Positions 1 to 5,556 of a stretch of DNA of 6,639 nucleotides are shown in pieces. Origin of the DNA: Acidobacteriota bacterium. Its GTDB lineage: Bacteria; Acidobacteriota; Terriglobia; Terriglobales; Acidobacteriaceae. A model generated the notes under the pieces. It saw nothing but the letters and a program-made list of their open reading frames with translations, was not told the origin of the DNA and did no database searches. Where the stretch lies: contig JAJXXG010000751.1 in assembly GCA_021781255.1 (NCBI GenBank), positions 1 to 6,639 on the forward strand, read 5' to 3'. Position numbers and translations under genes: made by a program. Each line of letters begins with the position of its first letter. Position 1 is the first letter of the stretch.

Positions 1-828
1 CGCATCCATGTAACCGCGCTTGGCGAACTCGTAGACCGAGCCACGCAGGCTGTTCGTTCCCGACTTCAATCCCATGTCGACAATGCCACTAGCACTGTGC
101 CCGTAACTGGCGTCGTAGGGGCTCGTAATGACCTTGAACTCCTGCATGGCGTCCACGGACGGAACTGTGGATGGACCGCTCGAGTACCAAGGATTGCTGT
201 TGTCCGGCATGCCGTCGATCAGGTACTCGGTGTTCTGTGTCGGGTTGCCGTTGAAGGTGAAGAACGAGATGTTGTACATGTTGTTCGGCGTGGTCTCCAG
301 ACCAGGACCAGCCTCGTTCGTCACGCCCGGAACATAGTCCAGCATCGAGAGCGGATTGCGCCCATTCAATGGCATCTGCGTAATGGTTTTATTGTCGATC
401 AGCGTGCCGCGGTCGGCGGACTCCGTATCCAGGGCCACCTTGTAGTTTTCACTGGTAACCGTGACCTCCTGCGTGGCCGCACCAACATGCAGCGTGAAGT
501 TCGCCGTCAAAATCTGGGCGATACTCAGCGTCGTCGGCGGATAGCTCTCCGTATTGAAGCCCGGAGCCTTCGCTGAGACGTCATACCGTTGGCCGGGGTG
601 AAGGTACGGCACCGAGTAGATACCCTCCCTATTGGTCTTCACCGCGGTGATCTCGCCCGTATCGAGATCGTGAATCTCAATCGTCGCGTTCGGGACCACC
701 GCCTTGGATGAGTCAGTGACTGTTCCCGTGATCTTGGCGCGATACTCCTGCGCACGGAGGCGGGGGGCGAACATCATCGTAACGAAGATTGCGACAACCA
801 GAAATTCTCGAGTCCAGGAACACCTCAT
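1..828 (-). CDS. TonB-dependent receptor, N-terminal part (Oar-like, carboxypeptidase-regulatory domain)
   Basis: Outer-membrane receptor that would import a ligand, here probably a glycan fragment, using TonB energy. Only the first 276 residues are visible; the frame is still open at the left edge. Acidobacterial members usually exceed 1,000 residues, so roughly the N-terminal quarter is present. Seen: a signal peptide at residues 1-26 (basic start, hydrophobic VVAIFVTMMF, cleavage after LRA); a carboxypeptidase-regulatory-like beta-sandwich at about 30-115 (ITGTVTDSS, NATIEI, EGIYSVPYL); then a plug domain from about 135 with MPLNGRNPLSMLDYVPGV, EYLIDGMPDN, MQEFKVITSPYDASYG and VDMGLKSGTNSLRGSVYEF, the standard order for this family. 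The ATG at 828-826 is chosen because TGGAGG lies 6 nt upstream and the signal peptide starts there. It is divergent from the secreted hydrolase, with an apparent promoter and dyad upstream. The substrate cannot be read from this part. Confidence 0.95.
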   Translation of the reverse strand, partial: MRCSWTREFLVVAIFVTMMFAPRLRAQEYRAKITGTVTDSSKAVVPNATIEIHDLDTGEITAVKTNREGIYSVPYLHPGQRYDVSAKAPGFNTESYPPTTLSIAQILTANFTLHVGAATQEVTVTSENYKVALDTESADRGTLIDNKTITQMPLNGRNPLSMLDYVPGVTNEAGPGLETTPNNMYNISFFTFNGNPTQNTEYLIDGMPDNSNPWYSSGPSTVPSVDAMQEFKVITSPYDASYGHSASGIVDMGLKSGTNSLRGSVYEFAKRGYMDA

Positions 829-834
829 AGCGAG

Positions 835-839
835 CCTCC
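835..839 (-). promoter_or_regulatory. Ribosome binding site of the TonB receptor
   Basis: On the minus strand this reads GGAGG, ending 6 nt before the ATG at 828. It fixes the receptor start. Confidence 0.8.
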
Positions 840-845
840 AAGTGA

Positions 846-864
846 TACGAATAAGTGATTCGTA
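846..864. promoter_or_regulatory. Perfect 7-bp dyad, candidate operator of the receptor gene
   Basis: TACGAAT (846-852) and ATTCGTA (858-864) are perfect inverted copies separated by 5 nt. The dyad starts at the downstream edge of the proposed minus-strand -10 box and covers the expected transcription start (about 857), ahead of the ribosome binding site. A 19-bp symmetric element here fits a repressor operator for a dimeric regulator. A hairpin in the 5' leader is less likely, as its 7-bp stem contains only two G-C pairs. The regulator is not in the window. Confidence 0.5.
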
Positions 865-892
865 GCCTAAGAGGATACATAACGAAAGTCAA
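864..892 (-). promoter_or_regulatory. Predicted sigma70-type promoter of the TonB receptor
   Basis: On the minus strand, TTGACT (892-887, 5/6 to consensus) is followed by a 17-nt spacer and TAGGCT (869-864, only 3/6). Immediately upstream of the -35 lies an almost pure A/T tract (about 895-912) that could act as an UP element. The -35, spacing and A/T tract are good. The -10 is weak, so the prediction is moderate. Confidence 0.5.
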
Positions 893-912
893 GCAATTAA
901 AAAATAATTAAA

Positions 913-1136
913 GCGTATTGCTAGTGCAATCAAGTCAGCCCTACTCCGACATACTCCAATCCAAAGACAGCATGATCATTCTAGTGGGCTTTCCGGCCAA
1001 ACCTGCCAACCAGGCGATCGCCAGCATGCTTCCGCTCGGCGACCTCCACGATCAACTCCATTACGAACGTAAGAGCAGGCCGGAAATGTCCCGGCCGCCA
1101 AAGCGTCGGCTATTAAAGCACATAAGTCTATTGTAA
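913..1136. other. GC-richer intergenic island, possible decayed coding sequence
   Basis: This part of the 446-bp divergent intergenic region holds no gene I recognise. Between about 965 and 1110 the composition is clearly GC-richer than both AT-rich flanks. A plus-strand frame stays open from a TTG at 918 to TAA at 1134-1136 (72 codons, including GFPAKPANQAIASMLPLGDL), but it has no ribosome binding site and resembles no family I know. Minus-strand frames are interrupted by stops. It could be a relic of a lost gene or a piece of mobile DNA, or just a spacer. I do not call it a gene. Confidence 0.3.
1078..1096. repeat. GC-only inverted repeat (6-bp stem, 7-nt loop)
   Basis: GGCCGG (1078-1083) and CCGGCC (1091-1096) form a perfect all-GC stem around AAATGTC. 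Neither side is followed by a T-run, so it is not a standard intrinsic terminator. It lies inside the GC-richer intergenic island and may be a remnant end or a small stable hairpin. Confidence 0.4.
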
Positions 1137-1150
1137 TGAATACATAAATG

Positions 1151-1177
1151 TCTACACTCCAGAGGCTAGCGTGTAGA
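1151..1177. promoter_or_regulatory. 7-bp dyad upstream of the hydrolase promoter, candidate regulator site
   Basis: TCTACAC (1151-1157) and GTGTAGA (1171-1177) are perfect inverted copies with a 13-nt spacer. The half-site centres are 20 bp apart, about two helical turns, so a dimer could contact both on one face. The element is centred near -47 relative to the expected start at about 1211 and reaches the place where a -35 box should be. That position suits an activator, or a repressor that blocks the -35. It differs from the dyad in front of the receptor gene. Confidence 0.45.
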
Positions 1178-1204
1178 AGTATATTTCGTTTGTGATCTTA
1201 TAAT
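1176..1204 (+). promoter_or_regulatory. Predicted promoter of the secreted hydrolase
   Basis: A perfect -10 hexamer TATAAT is at 1199-1204. The sequence 17 nt upstream (GAAGTA, 1176-1181) matches the -35 consensus poorly. Strong -10, weak -35 and an adjacent dyad together suggest dependence on a regulator. The implied start near 1211 leaves only about 10 nt before the ATG at 1221, but a normal leader before the ATG at 1275. Confidence 0.5.
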
Positions 1205-1259
1205 TCTCTTTACATGAATAATGGAAGGCGATATGGTAGTCCACACATTGATATTGGAA

Positions 1260-1265
1260 AGGAAG
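1260..1265 (+). promoter_or_regulatory. Ribosome binding site deciding the hydrolase start
   Basis: AGGAAG ends 9 nt before the ATG at 1275. The upstream in-frame ATG at 1221 is preceded only by A/T-rich sequence with no purine-rich site, so the 1275 start is preferred. Confidence 0.65.
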
Positions 1266-1274
1266 ACTACCTCT

Positions 1275-3329
1275 ATGGGGTGCATCCGCCTCTTCTCCTG
1301 CGCACTACTCCTCCTCGTGGTCATCGAGGCTCGGGCCTCCGCCGAATCGCTCCGGCTTGAACCGGGCCACGCTAGCGCCACGGTATCGGCCTCGCATTTT
1401 GATCTGGGCAACACAGTGCTCACGGCCAAGTGGTCTGCTGCCGGAGGCCATCTGGGCACGCTCAGCATCACCAACAAGCTCCCTCCCCTTTCCAGCTTCG
1501 TACTTGCGCCCTTTTCCATCCTGCTTAAGAACGGCACCATTTTCGATGCATCGGATGTGCAACTCGCCGGTCCACCCCAGCGCAAGATGCTGACGGTAGC
1601 ACCGGATGCCTCGTGCCTCGCCGAGCGCTTTTCCGGTGTCTCAATAGAGCTTCCGTGGAAGACCGCGGACGGGTCCCTTGCGGGCACGTGGGCTGTAGTG
1701 CTGCGTGACGGTTCAAACTATCTGCGACAGGTAGTCACTATCACGGCCGGGGACAAGGACCAACCCATCAGCCGTGTAGAGATGATCGACGTGCCTCTGA
1801 AGGACGCAGCCGTTGTTGGTTCGGTGGAGGGTTCGCCGATTGTCGCAGGAAACCTCTTTCTCGGCTTTGAGCACCCCATGTCGATCAGCAAGGTGACGGC
1901 CGGGAATGCAACCGCATGGATTGAGCGCGATCTTCCTCTGCAAGCAAATCACTCCATCACCTACTCCAGCGTGATTGGCGTGACGCGTGGCGGAGAGATG
2001 CGGCGAGACTTCCTGGCTTACATCGAGCGTGAGCGTGCCCACCCCTATCGCACCTTCCTGCACTACAACTCCTGGTATGACCTCGGCTACTTCACTCCCT
2101 ACGATGAGGCTGGCGCACTGGATCGCATCAACGTCTTTGGCCGCGAACTCACCGAGAAGCGCGGCGTGACGCTCGACTCCTTCCTCTTCGACGATGGCTG
2201 GGACAACCACCACTCTCTCTGGCAGTTCAACAGCGGCTTCCCGGACGGCTTCACCAAGGTCCGGCAGGCCGCGGGAAAATATGGCGCCGATCCGGGTGTG
2301 TGGATGTCGCCGTGGGGAGGGTACTCCAAGCCGCAACAGGAACGCCTCGCCTATGGCAAGAGCGAGGGCTATGAGATTGTCGCCGGAGGCTACGCGCTTT
2401 CCGGCCCGATGTATTACGACGCCTTTCGCGACGTTGCGCTGAACATGGTGAAGCAGTACGGCGTAAACCAGTTCAAGTTCGATGGCACGGGCAATGTGAA
2501 CTCAGTCACTATGGGCAGCCGATTCGACAGCGACTTCGACGCGATGATCCACCTCATAGCGGATATCCGCGCGGTGAAACCAGACATCTTCATCAACCTG
2601 AGCACCGGGACGTGGCCCTCGCCCTTCTGGCTGATGCACTCGGACACGATCTGGCGGGGCGGTTGGGACGACAGCCTCGCCGGTGTCGGCACCAAACGCG
2701 AGCGCTGGATCACCTATCGCGACGCGGACACCTACGAGGGCGTCGTGCAGAACGGGCCACTGTATCCGCTCAATTCGCTGATGCTACACGGCATCATCTA
2801 CGCCCACTACAACAAAAGCTTGAATACCGATCCGGGTAACGACTTCCGCAATGAAGTGCGTTCCTACTTCGGCACGGGCACGCAACTACAGGAGATGTAC
2901 ATCACTCCGTCACTGCTCACGCAGCAGAACTGGGACGATCTAGCCGAGGCAGCGAAGTGGTCGCGTGCCAACGCCGACACCCTGAAAGACACGCACTGGG
3001 TGGGTGGCGATCCTGCCTGGCTCCAGGTGTACGGATGGGCCTCATGGTCACCGCACAAAGGCATTCTTACCCTGCGCAACCCCAGCGACAAGGCGCAGGC
3101 CATCAGCGTGAAGCTTGCGGATGTCTTCCAACTCCCTGCTGGCGCAGCCTATTCGTACCTGGCCAGGAGCCCATGGAAAGAAGATGCTGCACGTGCCGCC
3201 TTCCGACTGAATGCCGGCCTGCCGCACACCTTTCAGCTGGCACCCTTCGAAGTGCTGACGCTGGAGATGAAGCCCACCGGCGCAGACACTGACAAAGCGT
3301 CGGGAGGGGTGCACGCGCGGGGGCTCTAA
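1275..3329 (+). CDS. Secreted clan GH-D-like (melibiase/alpha-galactosidase-like) glycoside hydrolase
   Basis: Probable exported retaining alpha-glycosidase of 684 residues, acting on alpha-linked galactose, N-acetylgalactosamine or a related sugar. Residues 1-23 are a signal peptide (MGCIR, hydrophobic LFSCALLLLVVI, cleavage after ASA). About 25-245 is a beta-rich N-terminal region. A TIM-barrel-like catalytic part follows: HYNSWYDLGY (263-272), FLFDDGWD (303-310), WMSPWGG (343-349), FKFDGTGN (400-407), then HSDTIWRGGWDD (455-466) and RDADTY (482-487). K401-x-D403 matches the K-x-D nucleophile motif of clan GH-D (GH27/GH36), and the DDGW and NSW motifs also fit. The acid/base is probably among D457, D465, D466 and D483. 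A C-terminal beta-sandwich fills about 575-668. The motifs are not the canonical GH36 set, so the exact CAZy family and substrate are open; GH31- or GH97-like relatives are alternatives. An upstream ATG (1221) would add 18 residues ahead of the signal peptide and has no ribosome binding site. It is divergent from the TonB receptor and convergent with ltaE. Confidence 0.82.
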   Translation: MGCIRLFSCALLLLVVIEARASAESLRLEPGHASATVSASHFDLGNTVLTAKWSAAGGHLGTLSITNKLPPLSSFVLAPFSILLKNGTIFDASDVQLAGPPQRKMLTVAPDASCLAERFSGVSIELPWKTADGSLAGTWAVVLRDGSNYLRQVVTITAGDKDQPISRVEMIDVPLKDAAVVGSVEGSPIVAGNLFLGFEHPMSISKVTAGNATAWIERDLPLQANHSITYSSVIGVTRGGEMRRDFLAYIERERAHPYRTFLHYNSWYDLGYFTPYDEAGALDRINVFGRELTEKRGVTLDSFLFDDGWDNHHSLWQFNSGFPDGFTKVRQAAGKYGADPGVWMSPWGGYSKPQQERLAYGKSEGYEIVAGGYALSGPMYYDAFRDVALNMVKQYGVNQFKFDGTGNVNSVTMGSRFDSDFDAMIHLIADIRAVKPDIFINLSTGTWPSPFWLMHSDTIWRGGWDDSLAGVGTKRERWITYRDADTYEGVVQNGPLYPLNSLMLHGIIYAHYNKSLNTDPGNDFRNEVRSYFGTGTQLQEMYITPSLLTQQNWDDLAEAAKWSRANADTLKDTHWVGGDPAWLQVYGWASWSPHKGILTLRNPSDKAQAISVKLADVFQLPAGAAYSYLARSPWKEDAARAAFRLNAGLPHTFQLAPFEVLTLEMKPTGADTDKASGGVHARGL

Positions 3330-3349
3330 GCTTTCGTACGTTTGGTTCA

Positions 3350-3391
3350 ACTGTGGTGCGGTGGCACATCAACACGCCACCGCACCACAGT
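3350..3391. terminator. Bidirectional hairpin between convergent genes
   Basis: A perfect 16-bp stem (3350-3365 with 3376-3391, mostly GC) closes a 10-nt loop. It lies 20 nt after the hydrolase stop, and its last base is inside the ltaE stop codon on the other strand. The position argues for shared transcription termination for both genes. Neither side carries a T-run (CATGAGG on the plus side, TGAACC on the minus side), so it is not a textbook intrinsic terminator. It may instead work with Rho or protect the 3' ends. Confidence 0.7.
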
Positions 3392-4446
3392 CATGAGGAA
3401 AGACCGTCTGGACTCGAGCAAATCTCCTGCAGGTCGTTGACCAGCGCGTCCACGCGCCCGGGCTCTGCATCCCACGCGAACATAAAGCGCGCGCCGCCTC
3501 CGATGAAGGTATAGAACATCCATCCGCGTGCACGCAGTCGCTCCGCTACGGTCAGCGGCAGCTTCAGGAAGACCGCGTTGGCCTCCACCCTGAACATCAA
3601 CTCGACGTGCGGCAGGCCACCGACCCTGCCGGCAAACTCCTTGGCGGCCGTATTGGCGTGCACCGCATAGCGCAGCCACGCGCCGCTCTCCAGCATGCGG
3701 ACCCAGGGCGCTGCAAGAAAGCGCATCTTCGAGGCTAGTTGTCCGGCCTGCTTGCAGCGATAATCAAAGTCCTCTGCGAGCTTCGTATCGAAAAAGATCA
3801 CCGCTTCACCCACCGCCATACCGTTCTTCGTTCCGCCGAAGCACAGCACGTCCACGCCCGACCTCCAGGTCATCTCTGCTGGCCTACAGCCTAGCGATGC
3901 ACAGGCGTTGGCAAAGCGCGCGCCATCCATGTGCAGCTTGAGACCCAGTTCCCGGCAAGTGTCCGCAATCGCCCTAATCTCTTCGAGCGCATACAACTCG
4001 CCAGTCTCCGTGGGCTGCGTGATGGTCACCACGCGTGGCTTGGGATAGTGGATGTCGCTGCGCTTGAGCGCAACAGTGAGGATGGACTCCGGTGTCAGCT
4101 TGCCGTTTGTCGAAGGAGCCACCAGCAGCTTGGAGCCGTTGGAGAAAAACTCCGGCGCGCCGCACTCGTCGGTCTCGACATGCGCCGCTTCCGAGCAGAT
4201 GACGCTGTGATAGCTCTGGCACATAGAGGCCAGTGCGAGTGAGTTGGCTGCCGTCCCATTGAAGGCGAAGTAAACCTCGCAGCTGGCTTCGAACAACGTT
4301 CGAAACGCGTCCGCCGCGCGCGCGGTCCAGGAGTCGCCGCCATATGCGGGCTCGTGGCCGCGATTGGCCTCATCCATCGCCGCGAACGCCTCCGGGCATA
4401 CGCCCGCATAATTGTCACTTGCAAATTGCTGAGATCGCTGTTGCAT
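3391..4446 (-). CDS. ltaE: Low-specificity L-threonine aldolase
   Basis: Cytoplasmic PLP enzyme that cleaves L-threonine and L-allo-threonine to glycine and acetaldehyde, and often acts on other beta-hydroxy amino acids. The 351-residue length is normal for the Pseudomonas-type low-specificity enzymes, which I recall as similar along their whole length. Seen: QQFASDNYAG at the N-terminus, YGGDSWTARA (35-44), FAFNGTAANSLAL (60-72), EAAHVETDECGAPEFFSNGSK (86-106) with H89 expected to stack on PLP, LHMDGARFANAC (171-182) with D174 contacting the PLP pyridine, LCFGGTKNGMAVGE (201-214) with K207 as the Schiff-base lysine, and YRCKQAGQLASKMRF (229-243). The ATG at 4446 begins the family core; longer in-frame reading into pfkB is spurious. 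It starts 25 nt after the pfkB stop with only a distant AAAGG, so translation may depend on coupling. The final bases abut the shared hairpin. Intact. Confidence 0.95.
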   Translation of the reverse strand: MQQRSQQFASDNYAGVCPEAFAAMDEANRGHEPAYGGDSWTARAADAFRTLFEASCEVYFAFNGTAANSLALASMCQSYHSVICSEAAHVETDECGAPEFFSNGSKLLVAPSTNGKLTPESILTVALKRSDIHYPKPRVVTITQPTETGELYALEEIRAIADTCRELGLKLHMDGARFANACASLGCRPAEMTWRSGVDVLCFGGTKNGMAVGEAVIFFDTKLAEDFDYRCKQAGQLASKMRFLAAPWVRMLESGAWLRYAVHANTAAKEFAGRVGGLPHVELMFRVEANAVFLKLPLTVAERLRARGWMFYTFIGGGARFMFAWDAEPGRVDALVNDLQEICSSPDGLSS

Positions 4447-4471
4447 GAAGGTGAGATAAAGCCTTTCTTTG

Positions 4472-5455
4472 TCAGATGATGGAACGTTGGCGGAGGAAGT
4501 CGTTGCGGAGTGCTGTGTCACGGTAGGCCTCAGTGCCCCCTGAGCGGAGGGTTGAAAGCGCGCCGGTGATGTTGCCGACGGCAGCAGCGCGCAGCGGGTC
4601 CTGGCCGTTGAGGTAGGCGCGAAGGAAGCCTGCGTTGAAACTATCGCCCGCACCGATGGTGTCGACGAGGGCACCGCGATCCACAAGAACCGGAGCGACC
4701 CAGTCGCGCTGGCTTCCGCGTTGCACGACTGCACCACGGGATCCACACTTGACGACGATGAGGGGGACGCGCGCAGAGAGAGCGTCGAGGGATTGCTCGA
4801 GGGTGAGCCTTCCTGCTATTTTCATGATTTCATCTGCGTTGGGCAGAAGGAGATCAATCGTGTCGAGGAGTTCCTCGAGGACGCCTCCCCATTCGCCCGT
4901 GGGGTCGTCGTTGGTGTCCAGCGAGAGGGTGAGACCTGCCCGCTTGAGGTCAGCGAAGAGTTGGGGAAGGCCGGGGTGGAGGGCGGTCTGGAGGAAGAGG
5001 GAGGAGAGATGAAAGTGGCGGGAGGAGTGGAGATAGTCTAGGTCGAGATCGTCAACGGTCATGTGGGCCATCGCCCCGGGGTAGGTCAGGATGTGGCGGC
5101 GGCGTCCGTGAGGGAGAAGTACAGTAACGCCGGTGCCGATGTCGGCGCGGAGCTTGATGCGGGTGCAATTAACCCCGGCTTCGTCGAGACGCGCAAGCGC
5201 GATCTCTCCCATCTCGTCGCTGCCGACCTGAGAGATGAATCCAACGCGGACGCCGAGTACCGAGAGATTGTGGGCCAGGATGGAGGATGAGCCACCGAGC
5301 GTGGTAGTGAATCCGGAGCCGAGCAGCTCCCGCTCCGTGGGCATCTGTTCGGGCAGACCGTAGAGGATAAGGTCAAGGTTGGTTTCGCCTGCGATGGTGA
5401 GGTCGAGGGGTTTAGCGAGCGTGCTGGAGAGGTGGGTATCCATAGAAGGTATCAT
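4472..5455 (-). CDS. PfkB/ribokinase-family sugar or sugar-phosphate kinase
   Basis: ATP-dependent cytoplasmic kinase of 327 residues, normal for the family. Seen: an N-terminal strand LDLTIAGETNLDLILYG (17-33), the first PfkB-type glycine motif TLGGSSSILAHNLSVLG (52-68), VGSDEMGEIALARL (77-90), LDTNDDPTGEW (179-189), LLPNADEIMKIAG (203-215), VVKCGSRGAVV (234-244) and the second PfkB signature DTIGAGDSFNAGF (265-277), in which D271 is the catalytic base and GAGD forms the anion hole. The substrate cannot be read from these motifs. Divergence from an AgaS-type gene suggests tagatose-6-phosphate or an amino sugar; ribose, fructose or a nucleoside remain possible. It is the first gene of an operon with ltaE (25-nt gap). 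The start is uncertain: ATGs at 5455 and 5443 both lack a ribosome binding site, and the domain begins after either. Confidence 0.9.
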   Translation of the reverse strand: MIPSMDTHLSSTLAKPLDLTIAGETNLDLILYGLPEQMPTERELLGSGFTTTLGGSSSILAHNLSVLGVRVGFISQVGSDEMGEIALARLDEAGVNCTRIKLRADIGTGVTVLLPHGRRRHILTYPGAMAHMTVDDLDLDYLHSSRHFHLSSLFLQTALHPGLPQLFADLKRAGLTLSLDTNDDPTGEWGGVLEELLDTIDLLLPNADEIMKIAGRLTLEQSLDALSARVPLIVVKCGSRGAVVQRGSQRDWVAPVLVDRGALVDTIGAGDSFNAGFLRAYLNGQDPLRAAAVGNITGALSTLRSGGTEAYRDTALRNDFLRQRSII

Positions 5456-5456
5456 A

Positions 5457-5485
5457 TTGTTTTATTGCGTAAAAATGAGTATAGT
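5457..5485 (+). promoter_or_regulatory. Predicted promoter of the AgaS-type gene
   Basis: TTGTTT (5457-5462), a 17-nt spacer and TATAGT (5480-5485, 5/6 to consensus). An alternative is TTGATT (5494-5499), 16 nt, TAGATT (5516-5521). The region is strongly A/T-rich and both candidates are plausible. The first overlaps the divergent -10 of pfkB. Confidence 0.4.
5478..5483 (-). promoter_or_regulatory. Predicted -10 box for pfkB-ltaE
   Basis: On the minus strand this reads TATACT (5/6 to consensus). The implied start is near 5471, leaving a leader of about 16-28 nt without a ribosome binding site. No convincing -35 is found 17 nt upstream. The box overlaps the plus-strand -10, so the two divergent promoters may compete. 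Confidence 0.4.
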
Positions 5486-5494
5486 GGTTACTAT
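5481..5494. promoter_or_regulatory. Small dyad in the divergent pfkB/agaS promoter region
   Basis: ATAGT (5481-5485) and ACTAT (5490-5494) are perfect inverted copies around GGTT, overlapping both predicted -10 boxes. A single dimeric repressor bound here could silence both directions. At 5-bp arms it may also be chance in A/T-rich DNA. Confidence 0.3.
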
Positions 5495-5545
5495 TGATTA
5501 GTTTTAGTATTTCTTTAGATTTATTCGGATGAGTTTGAGCGAGAG

Positions 5546-5550
5546 AGGAG
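5546..5550 (+). promoter_or_regulatory. Ribosome binding site deciding the GTG start of agaS
   Basis: AGGAG ends 6 nt before the GTG at 5557. The two ATGs between them (5552 and 5555) are in a frame that stops at once with TGA (5558-5560), so the GTG is the only workable start in the correct frame. Confidence 0.75.
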
Positions 5551-5556
5551 CATGAT

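Noticed and set aside
97..576. Plus-strand 159-codon open frame
   Set aside because: It is antisense to the TonB receptor, whose frame reads cleanly with signal peptide, domain motifs and a good ribosome binding site.
917..930. ATTGC-TAGT-GCAAT small inverted repeat upstream of the receptor promoter
   Set aside because: Arms of only 5 bp in A/T-rich DNA and not placed at a promoter element; likely chance.
1221..1274. Upstream in-frame ATG for the hydrolase
   Set aside because: No ribosome binding site, only about 10 nt after the predicted transcription start, and it would put an acidic 18-residue extension before the signal peptide.
1166..1687. Minus-strand 173-codon open frame reaching into the promoter region
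   Set aside because: It overlaps the hydrolase signal peptide and N-terminal region antisense and has low-complexity, shadow-like composition.
1713..2336. Minus-strand 207-codon open frame
   Set aside because: It lies wholly opposite the hydrolase catalytic region and shows no recognisable motif; a high-GC shadow.
4447..4746. N-terminal extension of the threonine aldolase frame
   Set aside because: It overlaps the pfkB coding sequence out of frame, and the aldolase family begins at the QQFASDNYAG segment right after the ATG at 4446.
4635..5041. Plus-strand open frames (two overlapping, over 100 codons)
   Set aside because: They are antisense to pfkB within its purine-rich stretch; the charged repetitive composition follows from the base skew.
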